Shown here one piece after another: positions 32,986 to 44,772 of a stretch of DNA of 64,000 nt. Made by a program: the position numbers and the translations under genes. Under the pieces are notes generated by a model, which worked only from the letters and a program-made list of their open reading frames with translations, did not search any database and had not been told where the DNA came from. This DNA comes from Leguminivora glycinivorella (lineage: Eukaryota > Arthropoda > Insecta > Lepidoptera > Tortricidae), in the NCBI RefSeq assembly GCF_023078275.1, contig NC_062990.1, positions 9,191,549-9,255,548 of the forward strand. The letters run 5' to 3'. Position 1 is the first letter of the stretch. Every line of letters starts with the position of its first letter.

Positions 32986-33625
32986 CGGGGGCAGCTTGTG
33001 GCGAGCTGACGGTGAGTCGCGACACCGCGGACCCCTATTCCAGAGGGCCCTTTTTTGTGGCCCTCACCTCTGAGTCTGAGCTTGCCTTAACCGGCCGGCG
33101 AGAGTGGATTCGCAAGAGCGGGACCTATGCTCCAGGTTGGAAGTGTAAAATGTCATAACGCCAGCGGCCTGCTGAACGGATCACCGGGACATGGCTACCG
33201 CAGTCTCACCTCTCGACAACCTCTAAGCCTCTCTTCAAGTGTTGCTCTGTTGTCGCAGCGTGCGTGCGGCCGATTTGCAGGGCCCACTCAATGAGTTGGC
33301 GGGTCACCGCCTGTCTTCTACAGTTCCGAGACTAATTGTCACAGCAGGTGTCCGATAGTCTCCTCCCAGAGCCCATTAACCAGTCCATCAAATTTTCAAA
33401 ACAATAGCCTTATGACCTTAGTTCCCATCGCAACACAAAAGTGTTGCACTGCAACAGTCTCTGCACCTGCCGGGGACCATCTTCGGGTGTATTACAGTGT
33501 GCGCTCGGGGATGGTATCCGCCACGTGTATCCCTTGCCTTTAGATTAAACTGTCTTAAAGGGCCTCTGTGCTGTTGGCTTCGGCCCCACGCATGCCTCCC
33601 AAAGGTTCTGGACCTTTGCAATAGC
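32986..33625 (+). repeat. TAA-linked unit, type D (copy 1)
   Basis: It begins GGGGGCAGCTTGTGGCGAGC after a TAATAATAAT run and ends with the family core GGCCTCTGTGCTGTTGGCTT, CCCACGCATGCCTCCCAAAG and a small 3' hairpin (AAAGGT-TCTGG-ACCTTT). It matches 37133-37806 closely. Reading frames are short and not conserved between copies, so it looks non-coding. Confidence 0.7.
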
Positions 33626-33649
33626 CCATTTTCATAATGCACCCAAACT

Positions 33650-33882
33650 TGAACCCATAGACCTGATCTATTCTTTCCATTTTATTGACAATAGTTTCCA
33701 ATGCCTGCTGAAACCGGTTCACGGGTATCTATTCATGTACCCGTGAATGGGTTCCAGCAGGCGTTCTACATGACATCAAATATCTCCAAACGGCCTCTAC
33801 GTGTTGGATCTATATCCCCACGCACGCCTTATAAATGGCCGGGCTCGAAAGACCCGAGAGTTTAAAAACGGAGAAACAAATA
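33650..33882 (+). repeat. Divergent TAA-linked unit (3' end)
   Basis: The last ~100 bases carry GGCCTCTACGTGTTGG and CCCCACGCACGCCT, then a hairpin CGGG-CTCGAAAGA-CCCG and a tail ACAAATAATAATA, the same 3' order as the other units. An inverted pair (CCTGCTGAAACC / GGTTCCAGCAGG, and CACGGGTA / TACCCGTG) lies upstream at 33700-33765. Confidence 0.5.
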
Positions 33883-33887
33883 ATAAT

Positions 33888-34015
33888 ATGTACTGTTTGG
33901 ACCATATGTTGTCTGCAATAAACGGATTTATTATTTTGGTTTTTTTAGATATGTAAAGAACAAATATAATAATAAATCCGTTTATTGCAGACAACATATG
34001 GTCCAAACAGTACAT
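33888..34015. repeat. Perfect 48-bp inverted repeat, 30-base loop
   Basis: ATGTACTGTTTGGACCATAT... at 33888-33937 is repeated as an exact reverse complement at about 33968-34014, ending ...GGTCCAAACAGTACAT. No mismatch was seen in about 48 bases. It starts in the TAA-type tail of the preceding unit. Confidence 0.8.
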
Positions 34016-34319
34016 CCTACATATCAGTATCAGTATGTCCTACTGCTCGGCAAAGACCTCCCCCGCTTCTTCCGTTGCTTCCGGTTTTGAGCAGTCCTCG
34101 GCCATTATTTCAAAAAGGAGTCTAACTCGTTCCGCCATCGCATAGGTACGTGGTCAGCTGGGCCCCGTTTCGGCCTGGGCTGCCACTCTGTATAATCCTG
34201 GCCCATAGCTCGTTAGACATTCGGCAGACATGACCAGTGCAGTCCCACTCCAGCTTGGCCGCTTTCCGAGCTACATCGACTATTTTTGTTTGTGAGCGCA
34301 GCGTGGTGTTCCACTACCT
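34016..34319. other. Unidentified, gene-like composition but no frame
   Basis: The stretch is less AT-rich, with CTCCCCCGCTTCTTCCGTTG and CTGCCACTCTGTATAATCC, and resembles 3' regions of lepidopteran LINEs. I cannot assign it. Confidence 0.3.
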
Positions 34320-34690
34320 TTCTACCAAGTTTCAAGTCCATAGCTTAAAATAAAATTTATTTCCCATACAAATTTTGATCACCTATTTTACCCCCCTTAA
34401 AGTATGAAAATTCAAAATCGCTGAAATCACTTTTCTTCCATTTTAATTTATTACCTTAATACGAAGTTTCAAGCTCATATCTCAGAATAAAGGTAGATCC
34501 CCATACGAAATTTGAACACCCATTTTACCCCCTTAGGCAACGAATTTTGAAAAATCCTTTCTTAGTGCGCCCCTAGACCTTACAAGTAACCTACGTGGCA
34601 AAATTGGAATCCTTAGCATCAGCAGTTTGGGCTGTGCGTTGATTTAAGTCAGTCAGTCACTCAGGACTTTGCCAGGATTTAATATAATAA
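34320..34690 (-). repeat. Dispersed repeat, copy 1 (CAAAGTCCTGAGTGACTGAC)
   Basis: This is the reverse complement of 58500-58930, including CAACGCACAGCCCAAAC, GGGGCGCACTAAGAAAGG and GGACTTGAAACTTGGTA. It is a non-coding repeat with two copies in opposite orientations here. Confidence 0.7.
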
Positions 34691-34984
34691 TATAGATAGA
34701 TTTTTTTTTATAAATTTTTGCCTTCAAACGAAGTAGCAAACAAACAAAGAGAATTGAAGCTCAATACAATACAATGTGTCTTGAAACTCTTGAGTCGACG
34801 CTGCACACTGCATAGAGTGTATGCACACTCCCCCAGCCCCCTCCCCCCCGCCGCGCATGCACTCAGGCCTTACACTTGAGGTTGCTGGTTGTGAAATATC
34901 AGGAATATCATAAAAACCTTCCGTACCATCTTTTTAGGCTTCTTATTCTGGAATGAGAAAGAAACATTTCCTATTAAATTATTT

Positions 34985-35999
34985 TACCTTAAACCAAAGA
35001 TTATTTATATGTATAGGAATTAAATGGGATTTGTTCCTCTATGCAGCAGAAACTTGGACATTAAAAAAAACCGGCCAAGTGCGAGTCGGGCTCGCGCACA
35101 AAGGGTTCCGTAGCAGCAAATCGTTTTCAGTGTAAGCACAATAACTTAACCAAAATTACAGTTAAATCAACCTATCTCAAAAACTATAAGAGATACTTTG
35201 ATCAAACCAAAAATCGTTGAAAGAGTTAATTAGCATGCATCACCTCTATTTTTTTTAGAATTTTATACCCCGTAGTTATAAAAATAGAGGGGGGGGGGGG
35301 ACATACTTTTTACGACTTTGAGAGCTGATATCTCAAAAACCGTTCACTTTAAGAAAAATGTTTTTTAGAAAACTTTATATCATTTTAAAAGACCTTTCCA
35401 TTGATACCCCACACGGGTATGTACATCGAAAAAAAAAATTTTCATCCCTCAGTTACATGTATGGGGGCCCCACCCCCAATTCTTTTTTTTTACTATTTAG
35501 TGTCATAATTTTGTAGCGGTTCATACAACACATATTCCCATCAAATTTCATCACTGTAGTACTTATAGTTTCCGAGTAAATCGGCTGTGACAGACGGACA
35601 GACGGACAGACGGACAGACGGACAGACGGACATGACGAAACTATAAGGGTTCCGTTTTTGCCATTTTGGCTACGGAACCCTAAAAAGCAAACGATGACCA
35701 GAATATTCGAAATGTGGTGTTGGCATAAAATGTTGGGAATTTCATGGACATCACGTCGCACTAACCTATATATTCTCTTAATGTCAAGACTCCTGCTGGG
35801 AGAATTATAAGCTTCTTTGACCATTTGGCCAGACGAGATCCTGTAGCCCACACGCTGGTTTAGCACAATCATGAAGGTCACACGCGTTGGGCTCCAGGGA
35901 TCCTTTAGGAAGACAAAGGCCTGCCTGTGTGGAGAGCAATGCAACGTACAGCGACTTATGGTGGTCACGACCTTCAGTCATGTGGTTTCGACGAAGAAG
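34985..35999 (+). pseudogene. LINE pol C-terminal fragment split by a MINE element
   Basis: LYAAETWTLKK (35038-35070) and, after the insert, a stretch with FEMWCWHKMLGISW (35712 on) are adjacent parts of the RTE/CR1-type pol C-terminus. The insert 35069-35690 lies exactly between them. Stops and frame changes follow. It is an old, broken copy. Confidence 0.55.
35069..35690 (-). mobile_element. MINE-like element with (GACGGACA)n
   Basis: It starts AAACCGGCCAAGTGCGAGTC and carries CAAAGGGTTCCGTAG, then (GACGGACA)n at 35590-35630, and ends GGCTACGGAACCCTAAAAA. Read on the minus strand this is the AGGGTTCCGTAG / (GTCY)n plan. It lies within the LINE pol fragment. Confidence 0.65.
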
Positions 36000-37130
36000 A
36001 GATATACATACATAGCATTTACATACTTCATATACTAAGAATCGTAGGTACCTAAATTTTTTAGCGCCACCTATTAAATACTATCATAACTACACTGATG
36101 ATGCCTACATTTTTTTTTAAATGTGTACGTATTGACGTAATATTATAACTTTAAAATAAAGAAATATGTCATTTGATCTTATAAAAAATAAAAACAAGCA
36201 CAAAAATATTTGGGCAAAATATGATTTTGGCCACTTCCAGGCTGCGAAACAGCGCCATCTAGTTTTAAGCCTAAAAGGCCCATACATTTCAGGGCTACCC
36301 TTTTTTGTATGGGCTTTGTCAGTCCAGTATTGAATCGTTCTTGTCTTGGTGATAATGTTAATTGGTGAATTTTATTGTGGATCCTATTTATGGAAAGTTC
36401 GAGAATACCTACACTTGACGAGAATAATTATTTGAAACGTAGTAATTATAAAATTTCGAAAAATCGTAAGTATTGTTTGTGCTAAAATTATTTAGTGTGT
36501 TTTGCTCTCAAAACAAAGATTCTTATTCTGATTTTGTTAGTTTCCAAGATCCGTATTCTGTAGTGTTTTGTAGTTTATGAAATTCGACAAGTTATTACCA
36601 GTAAAACTCCTGATTGTTCATTGTGTGAAAACAGAAACTACGCATATAAAATTGTATATTGCAGTGTGCTACAGTCAAGTCTACACAACGTGTGGTACCT
36701 AAAAATCTCGTGTACCATCACGCGAGTACCACAGACAATGCACAGCACTGCATTTCCTGATCTGGAGAGTGAAATGTGATCTGGAGAATGAAAAAGGACA
36801 GGTTTCGTTCCAATTGTTTATTATTGAATTTTGTTCAGTGTCATGGCTAAGAAATCTAACCAAACCCGTTTTATTCAGTAAAAATTTAAAAACAAATACT
36901 TACAAACACGGTCGTGTTCCTACTTGTTTTTTTTAATTTAGTACTTATCAGGGAAAGTTCATAAAGTAATAATTGTTAAATCTCATATCTAAGACAATGC
37001 CAGTGTTGTTTACTTGTTTCCCTTTAAGTTTTTACTTCAGTAAACGATGAAACTGATACCGTGCCGAGGCATGTATAGTGCTTTTTCAAACATACAATGA
37101 AATAATAATAAAAAATAATAATAATAATAA
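36000..37130. other. AT-rich stretch, nothing recognised
   Basis: I see no coding frame or clear element boundary in these 1.1 kb, only AT-rich text and a short TAA microsatellite near 37100-37132 that starts the next unit. Confidence 0.4.
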
Positions 37131-37132
37131 TA

Positions 37133-37806
37133 AGCCCGCGGGGGCAGCTTGTGGCGAGCTGACGGTGAGCGGCAACACCGCGGACCCCTATTCCAGAGGG
37201 CACTTCCATCTAGCCCTCGCCTCTGCGCTTGCCTTAACCGGCCGGCCAGAGTGGATTCGCAAGAGCGGGACCTATGCTCCAGGTTGGAAGTGTAAAATGT
37301 CATAACGCCGGCGGCCTGCTGAATGGAACACCAGGAACCAAGCTACCGCAGACTCACCTCTCGACAACCTTTTAGCCACTCTCAAGTGTTGCTCTGTTGT
37401 CGCACCGTGCGTGCGGCCGTTTTGCAGGGCCCACTCAATGAGTTGGCGAGTCACCGCCTGCCTTTTACAATTGTGAGACTAATTGTCACGGCAGGTGTCC
37501 GATAGTCTCCTCCCATAGCCCTTTAACCAGTTCATCCAACTTTCAAAACAATAACCCATGACCTTAGCTCCCATCGCAGCACAAAAGTGCTGCACCGCAA
37601 TAGTCTTTGCACCTGGCGGGGACCATCTCCGGTTGTATCATATTGTGCGCTCGGGGATGGTATCCGCCACGTGTATCCCTTGCCTTTAGATTAAAATGTC
37701 TAAAAGGGCCTCTGTGCTGTTGGCTTCGGCCCCACGCATGCCTCCCAAAGGTCCGGGACCCCATGGTCCCGAGATATGGAAAAGACAGACAAATAATAAT
37801 AATAAT
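37133..37806 (+). repeat. TAA-linked unit, type D (copy 2)
   Basis: It starts GCGGGGGCAGCTTGTGGCG after (TAA)n and ends CCGGGACCCCATGGTCCCG (a perfect hairpin), GAAAAGACAGACAAATAATA. It matches 32986-33625 nearly end to end. Confidence 0.75.
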
Positions 37807-37860
37807 TGGCGTAGGGATGTGACGACCCCATCGCCCATTGGTTTTACCAGTGCAATCAGT

Positions 37861-38520
37861 CAACGCAGGGCAGCTTGTGGCGAGCTGTTGGGGAACAGCG
37901 ACCCCACGTACCCGAGTGCTCCTGGGGAGTTCTGTTACCCGTAAGGCGGGTGGGTGGAACAGTACTCTCTACCTCTGGCTTGCCTTGGCTGGCCGTCCAG
38001 AGTGGAGTCGTTAGGGCTACATGCCCCAGGGGTGGAAGTGAAAATTTGCATAAGACGCGAGTTGGTACAGTGGCTTAACAGCCACTGGGCAGAAAGCGGT
38101 GTACACCTCTCGACACCCTTGAGTTCTCACACCGGTGTTGCCCTTGAGCCATCTTGGATGTCGCTTTTTGTGGGGGCCCATCTTGTGGGGACGAGTCACC
38201 GTCTGCCGGAAATAAAATTGGATACCGTTTTATTAGGCAGGCGTCCGGTTTTTTATCCATAGCCCAGTATTTAGTCCATCACTTTCATCAAAATAGACCA
38301 GTTCATTTTAGATTCCATTAACTCTCAAATAGTCCTTACACCCTGGCGGGTGTTGCCTCTGCGTGTGTCCCATGATATGGGCAAGGGCAACATCCGCTCG
38401 GTGTACCCCTTACATTTCATTAAAGTGTCGAAAGGGCCTCTACGCGTTGGCTTCAGCCCCGCGCACGCCTCCCAAAGGTCCGGAATACCATTGTTCCGTG
38501 ATGGGAAAGACATAATAATA
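37861..38520 (+). repeat. TAA-linked unit, type S (copy 1)
   Basis: It begins CAACGCAGGGCAGCTTGTGG and ends CCGGAATACCATTGTTCCG, GGGAAAGACATAATAATAAT. The 3' ~65 bases match type D; the body differs. Next to it, 38521-38712 is a truncated D-like 3' end with its own TAA tail. Confidence 0.75.
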
Positions 38521-41236
38521 ATAATCGGGGCTTGTCCTTGGGTGCATTCTATAGTGCGGACAGGGACAATCGCTGGCTAGTGTCACATTACTTTAAATTA
38601 AACTGTCTTAAAGGGCCTCTGCGCTGTTGGCTTCGGCCCCACGCACGCCTCCCAAAAGTCCGGGACCCCATGGTACCGAGAACTGGAAAAGACAAACAAA
38701 TAATAATAATAACAACGCAGGGCAGCTTGTGGCGAGCTGTTGGGGAACAGCGACCCCACGTACCCGAGTGCTCCTGGGGAGTTCTGTTACCCGTAAGGTG
38801 GGTGGGTGGGACAGAACTCTCTACCTCTGGCTTGCCTTGGCTGGCCGTCCAGAGTGGAGTCGTTAGGGCTACATGCCCCAGGGGTGGAAGTGAAAATTTG
38901 CATAAGACGCGAGTTGGTACAGTGGCTTAACAGCCACTGGGCAGAAAGCGGTGTACACCTCTCGACACCCTTGAGTTCTCACACCGGTGTTGCCCTTGAG
39001 CCATCTTGGATGTCGCTTTTTATGGGGGCCCATCTTGTGGGGACGAGTCACCGTCTGCCGGAAATAAAATTGGATACCGTTTTATTAGGCAGGCGTCCGG
39101 TTTTTAATCCATAGCCCAGTATTTAGTCCATCACTTTCATCAAAATAAACCAGTTCATTTTAGATTCCATTAACTCTCAAATAGTCCTTACACCCTGGCG
39201 GGTGTTGCCTCTGCGTGTGTCCCATGATACGTGCAAGGGCAACATACGCTCGGTGTACCCCTTACATTTCATTAAAGTGTCGAAAGGGCCTCTACGCGTT
39301 GGCTTCGGCCCCGCGCACGCCTCCCAAAGGTCCGGAATACCATTGTTCCGTGATGGGAAAGACATAATAATAAATAAATATGCCCCAGGGGTGGAAGTGA
39401 AAATTTGCATAAGACGCGAGTTGGTACAGTGGCTTGACAGCCACTGGGCAGAAAGCGGTGTACACCTCTCGACACCCTTGAGTTCTCACACCGGTGTTGC
39501 CCTTGAGCCATCTTGGATGTCGCTTTTTGTGGGGGCCCATCTTGTGGGGACGAGTCACCGTCTGCCGGAAATAAAATTGGATACCTTTTTATTAGGCAGG
39601 CGTCCGGTTTTTTATCCATAGCCCAGTATTTAGTCCATCACTTTCATCAAAGTAGACCAGTTCATTTTAGATTCCATTAACTCTCAAATAGTCCTTACAC
39701 CCTGGCGGGTGTTGCCTCTGCGTGTGTCCCATGATATGGGCAAGGGCAACATCCGCTCGGTGTACCCCTTACATTTCATTAAAGTGTCGAAAGGGCCTCT
39801 ACGCGTTGGCTTCAGCCCCGCGCACGCCTCCCAAAGGTCCGGAATACCATTGTTCCGTGATGGGAAAGACATAATAATAATAATCGGGGCTTGTCCTTGG
39901 GTGCATTCTATAGTGCGGACAGGGACAATCGCTGGCTAGTGTCACATTACTTTAAATTAAACTGTCTTAAAGGGCCTCTGCGCTGTTGGCTTCGGCCCCA
40001 CGCACGCCTCCCAAAAGTCCGGGACCCCATGGTACCGAGAACTGGAAAAGACAAACAAATAATAATAATAACAACGCAGGGCAGCTTGTGGCGAGCTGTT
40101 GGGGAACAGCGACCCCACGTACCCGAGTGCTCCTGGGGAGTTCTGTTACCCGTAAGGCGGGTGGGTGGGACAGAACTCTCTACCTCTGGCTTGCCTTGGC
40201 TGGCCGTCCAGAGTGGAGTCGTTAGGGCTACATGCCCCAGGGGTGGAAGTGAAAATTTGCATAAGACGCGAGTTGGTACAGTGGCTTAACAGCCACTGGG
40301 CAGAAAGCGGTGTACACCTCTCGACACCCTTGAGTTCTCACACCGGTGTTGCCCTTGAGCCATCTTGGATGTCGCTTTTTATGGGGGCCCATCTTGTGGG
40401 GACGAGTCACCGTCTGCCGGAAATAAAATTGGATACCGTTTTATTAGGCAGGCGTCCGGTTTTTTATCCATAGCCCAGTATTTAGTCCATCACTTTCATC
40501 AAAATAAACCAGTTCATTTTAGATTCCATTAACTCTCAAATAGTCCTTACACCCTGGCGGGTGTTGCCTCTGCGTGTGTCCCATGATACGTGCAAGGGCA
40601 ACATCCGCTCGGTGTACCCCTTACATTTCATTAAAGTGTCGAAAGGGCCTCTACGCGTTGGCTTCGACCCCGCGCACGCCTCCCAAAGGTCCGGAATACC
40701 ATTGTTCCGTGATGGGAAAGACATAATAATAAATAAATATGCCCCAGGGGTGGAAGTGAAAATTTGCATAAGACGCGAGTTGGTACAGTGGCTTGACAGC
40801 CACTGGGCAGAAAGCGGTGTACACCTCTCGACACCCTTGAGTTCTCACACCGGTGTTGCCCTTGAGCCATCTTGGATGTCGCTTTTTGTGGGGGCCCATC
40901 TTGTGGGGACGAGTCACCGTCTGCCGGAAATAAAATTGGATACCTTTTTATTAGGCAGGCGTCCGGTTTTTTATCCATAGCCCAGTATTTAGTCCATCAC
41001 TTTCATCAAAGTAGACCAGTTCATTTTAGATTCCATTAACTCTCAAATAGTCCTTACACCCTGGCGGGTGTTGCCTCTGCGTGTGTCCCATGATACGGGC
41101 AAGGGCAACATCCGCTCGGTGTACCCCTTACATTTCATTAAAGTGTCGAAAGGGCCTCTACGCGTTGGCTTCGGCCCCGCGCACGCCTCCCAAAGGTCCG
41201 GAATACCATTGTTCCGTGATGGGAACGACATACATA
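38021..41236 (+). repeat. 1359-bp tandem duplication, about 2.4 copies
   Basis: Bases 38021 onward recur at +1359 (39380 onward) and again to 41236 with only scattered single-base differences. Each period has a truncated or full S unit, a short D-like 3' end (38521-38712, 39881-40071), and a full S unit (38713-39370, 40072-40729). The high identity indicates a recent event. Frames repeated across the copies reflect this duplication, not genes. Confidence 0.88.
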
Positions 41237-41244
41237 AATAAATA

Positions 41245-42221
41245 TTATAGGACATTTTTACACAGATTGACTCAGGAAAGGACAATATTTTATAAAAAAA
41301 GTTACTTTGCAGGCCTAGGCCTAAAAAATAATATGAAATCCCTTTACAGTCCTCTCGAGTTGTTGCGCCCAAAAAGCGATACTTCATCGTAAAGACAATA
41401 TTTCATTGCATGTTTGAGAAAATGATATTTTCAGTAATGGCCAGCTGTCATAAACCACGACGTCACTGCATCTACTGCAGCAGTGGCAACCGCTGCTTGG
41501 CGCCTTCGTGCTTTCTGAACTGGTCTTCGTGAGGTCTTCATCTTTGGCTTCGACGAGTGCGTCGTAGCGACGAATGAGAATACGACCTTTGACACTGATA
41601 CTTTAAGCTGGTGAGCAGTTTCCATTTTATTCGGATATTGTTGAGAAATTTGTTCTGTTTAGATTGAGAGTTCTAAACAGAATGAAAAAGCTAAACGTAA
41701 ATTCATTTTTTTTTGTAAAAATTAGTTTGCAATCGAAGAATGAAACTCGTCGTTTTCACGATTAACGTAATTTTTATTTTGTACCATATTGCTATGGGTT
41801 GCTTTCTCGTAAACGTAGGAGTAAAATTCGGATCTATTTTCCCGTTTCTGTACGGCCACGACTGTGGATGGCATGCGTTTGATTTGGTGGTGTAATCGGT
41901 CGATGTTATGGGTACCGTTGGAGGTAGTCCATATTGATGTGATGAACACCGGATAGAGGTGGTTCATATGTTGCTGTGTATCAGCTGTATGACGTGTGTC
42001 AAGTTGCTGGATGGATGCAACTGTTGAGAGCACTGTAACTCATTACTTTGATTCTGATTCAGTGATATCTTTATCGGTGAGATCAACACTTTGAGTTTCA
42101 TTCGACTATTGTTGACTCATTTTGGTACCTACATACAATTTAAAAAAAAGGTTTTTTTTCCTGAACTAAACTGATAAAACAAAAGATAAGATTGGTAAAG
42201 ATGACTTATTAGTCGTGTTTT
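41245..42221. other. No recognised gene; two short unassigned minus frames
   Basis: Two minus-strand frames (64 residues at 41431-41625; 103 residues at 41722-42033) have no family I recognise. Composition is unremarkable. I treat the region as non-coding. Confidence 0.35.
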
Positions 42222-42830
42222 TAGGGTTCCGTAGTCAACTAGGAACCCTTATAGTTTCGCCATGTCTGTCTGTCTGTCTGTCCGTCCGTCCGTCCGTCCG
42301 TCCGTCCGTCCGTCCGTCCGTCCGTCCGTCCGTCCGTCCGTCCGTCCGTCCGTCCGTCCGCGGATAATCTCAGTAACCGTAAGCACTAGAAAGCTGAAAT
42401 TTGGTACTAATATGTATCTCAATCACGCCAACAAAGTGCAAAAATAAAAAATGGAAAAAAATGTTTTATTATTGTACCCCCCCTACATGTAAAGTGGGGG
42501 TTGATATTTTTTTTTCATTCTAACCCCAACGTGTGATATATTGTTAGATAGGTATTTAAAAATGAAGAAGGGTTTACTAAGATCGTTTTTTTGATAATAT
42601 TAATAGTTTCGGAAATAATCGCTTCTAAAGGAAAAAAAGTGCGTCCCCCCCCCCTCTAACTTTTGAAACCTATGTTCAAAAAATATGAAAAAAATCACAA
42701 TAGTAGAACTTTATAAAAACTTTCTAGGAAAATTGTTTTGAACTTGATAGGTTCAGTAGTTTTTGAGAAAAATACGGAAAACTACGGAACCCTACACTGA
42801 GCGTGGCCCGACACGCTCTTGGTCGGTTTT
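42222..42830 (+). mobile_element. MINE-2 type MITE, second copy
   Basis: AGGGTTCCGTAGTCAACTAG, a (TCCG)n tract (42282-42360), the body GCGGATAATCTCAGTAACCG and the end ACTACGGAACCCT plus the GAGCGTG/CACGCTC hairpin match the copy at 7003 closely. Confidence 0.78.
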
Positions 42831-43142
42831 TTTAATTATTTTCATAATAAAGTAGTAATGAAAAGTTTTTTTGCTCTTACAATTTTATATTGCGGACTAG
42901 GGTCGTTGTTTTGCGAGCCGTGAATTTTAGGTAGTTCTGTGACAGCAAACAAATAGGTTAAAATTTATTGGGCTCACGATAGATTGAGTACGCGATGCGC
43001 GGGGAGCTCTGGCGGAGGTCGGGTCTTGTAGAGACCGTGGAGTCACAAGGTTGACTCGGCGATCCCGTGGGGATGCGCGTAATGTGTGGTTATGGTATAA
43101 CCATAGGCCACGAATGAGATACTTGTTTCGATTTTTTGAAAT

Positions 43143-43345
43143 TAAATGTTTTGAAGATTTTATTGTGAAAAATAACTAAATTGGTACTTGGTTGTTTTGG
43201 CATTGCGTACAGTGTGTAAATAATGCTATCCATTTGATCAAATTTAACGTTTTGAAAATTTTATTGTGAAGAATAACTAAATTGGCTTGTTAATTAAACA
43301 ACCGTTTTGGCACTGCCTAGTGTGTAAATGCTATCTTAAAGTGTT
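43143..43345 (+). repeat. Imperfect ~100-bp direct repeat
   Basis: AACTAAATTGG and GTTTTGGCA with GTGTGTAAAT..GCTATC occur twice (43143-43235 and 43247-43345) in the same orientation. Confidence 0.55.
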
Positions 43346-43361
43346 TAACGTTAATCTTTTT

Positions 43362-43910
43362 TTAGGGTTCCGTAGTCAACTAGGAACCCTTATAGTTTCG
43401 CCATGTCTGTCTGTCCGTCCGTCCGTCCGTCCGTCCGTCCGCGGATAATCTCAGTAACCGTAAGCACTAGAAAGCTGAAATTTGGTACCAATATGTATAT
43501 CAATCACGCCAACAAAGTGCAAAAATAAAAAATGGAAAAAAATGTTTTATTAGGGTACCCCCCCTACATGTAAAGTGGGGCCTGACATTTTTTTTCATTC
43601 CAACCCCAACGTGTGATATATTGTTGGATAGGTATTTAAAAATGAATAAGGGTTTACTAAGATCTATTTTTGATAATATTTATATTTTCGGAAATAATCG
43701 CCCAAAAAGGAAAAAAAAGTGCGTCCCCCCCCTCTAACTTTTGAACCATATGTTTAAAAAATATGAAAAAAAATCACAAAAGTAGAACTTTATAAACAAT
43801 TTCTAGGAAAATTGTTTTGAACTTGATAGGTTCAGTAGTTTTTGAGAAAAATACGAAAAACTACGGAACCCTACACTGAGCGTGGCCCGACACGCTCTTG
43901 GCCGGTTTTT
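43362..43910 (+). mobile_element. MINE-2 type MITE, third copy (short microsatellite)
   Basis: Same ends and body as the copies at 7003 and 42222, but the (TCCG)n tract has only about 7-8 repeats (43409-43440). Confidence 0.78.
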
Positions 43911-43976
43911 TACTTGGAATTACCGAGTTTCTTTGAGATTTCGTCAGGAGTGACCGAACGGTGTACTTTGCGTGTA

Positions 43977-44018
43977 TATTATTGTTGCAGAGTAGTTTTA
44001 CTCTGCAACAATAATACG
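43977..44018. repeat. Perfect 18-bp hairpin, GTTT loop
   Basis: TATTATTGTTGCAGAGTA is followed by GTTT and its exact reverse complement. Such a stem would be stable in RNA or single-stranded DNA. No coding context. Confidence 0.8.
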
Positions 44019-44099
44019 CGCACGTGTGTTTGTTACACGAGGACGTGTGTAAGCGCAGGCTGGCCGTGTCGGAGACAGGCCGGATATTGGCACGGATAG

Positions 44100-44410
44100 T
44101 CAATTGTAGCGCAGTGCGCGAAGAGTTGCAGCTGGACAGCTGACGTCACGACCAACCAGTTGTCCACCCAACGAGTTGTCCCCACTTCGTGCGCTAGGAC
44201 GGAGCCGGGATACCTGAGACCCAGCACTCTCTGGCGGACCACGCTAGAGACAAGAAGTCTTAGAGCTACCTCGGAACTGTCCACGCTATAATTGTTCTAA
44301 ACCAAGTTGTTTATCTATCAGTTATTGTAAAATTGAGAGTGTGTAAAATAAATCGTTGATATCGTCGTCGTCTCAATCCTCGATGACCCAGCAACGCCCT
44401 GATGTCTGAA
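44100..44410 (+). other. Possible solo LTR fragment
   Basis: The stretch has an AATAAA signal near 44347, an end-like AATCCTCGATGACCCAGCAA and, after it, TGGTGCCAATCC, resembling the border of a Gypsy-type LTR and leader. No second LTR or pol is present, so this is weak. Confidence 0.3.
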
Positions 44411-44772
44411 AATGGTGCCAATCCTGACCTATCCCCATATTTTTCTTTTAACATGTTTTGTCAAAATCGGACTACGGGCAAAAAAAATAATTTTTTTTTT
44501 TCGGTTTTCATAACAGACCTCGCTACGCTCGTCGTCCTAAGTGATGAAATTATGATATCCTCGGAATTTTTTATTTAATTTTGATGTGTACGGTCACTAT
44601 GTACTTTTCTGTGTAAGAAAAATATATTGTTACCTACTGACTAAGCAAAGGAATTTCAAAGAGGCCATATAAAGCAAACTTTCCCAACTTTGGCAACTTG
44701 TATCTTAAAAAATGATAATCCGATTTCGATGCGGTCTTTAGTTTTCAAATATGAATTTATCTGTCTTTGATT

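Noticed and set aside
38350..40980. Repeated frames of 60-139 residues on both strands
   Set aside because: They recur because of the 1359-bp tandem duplication. Both strands are open at once and no domain is recognisable.
41722..42033. 103-residue minus-strand gene
   Set aside because: No recognisable domain, no codon or neighbour support, and it is surrounded by repeats.
44100..44410. Complete LTR retrotransposon
   Set aside because: No paired LTR, no gag or pol nearby; at most a solo fragment.
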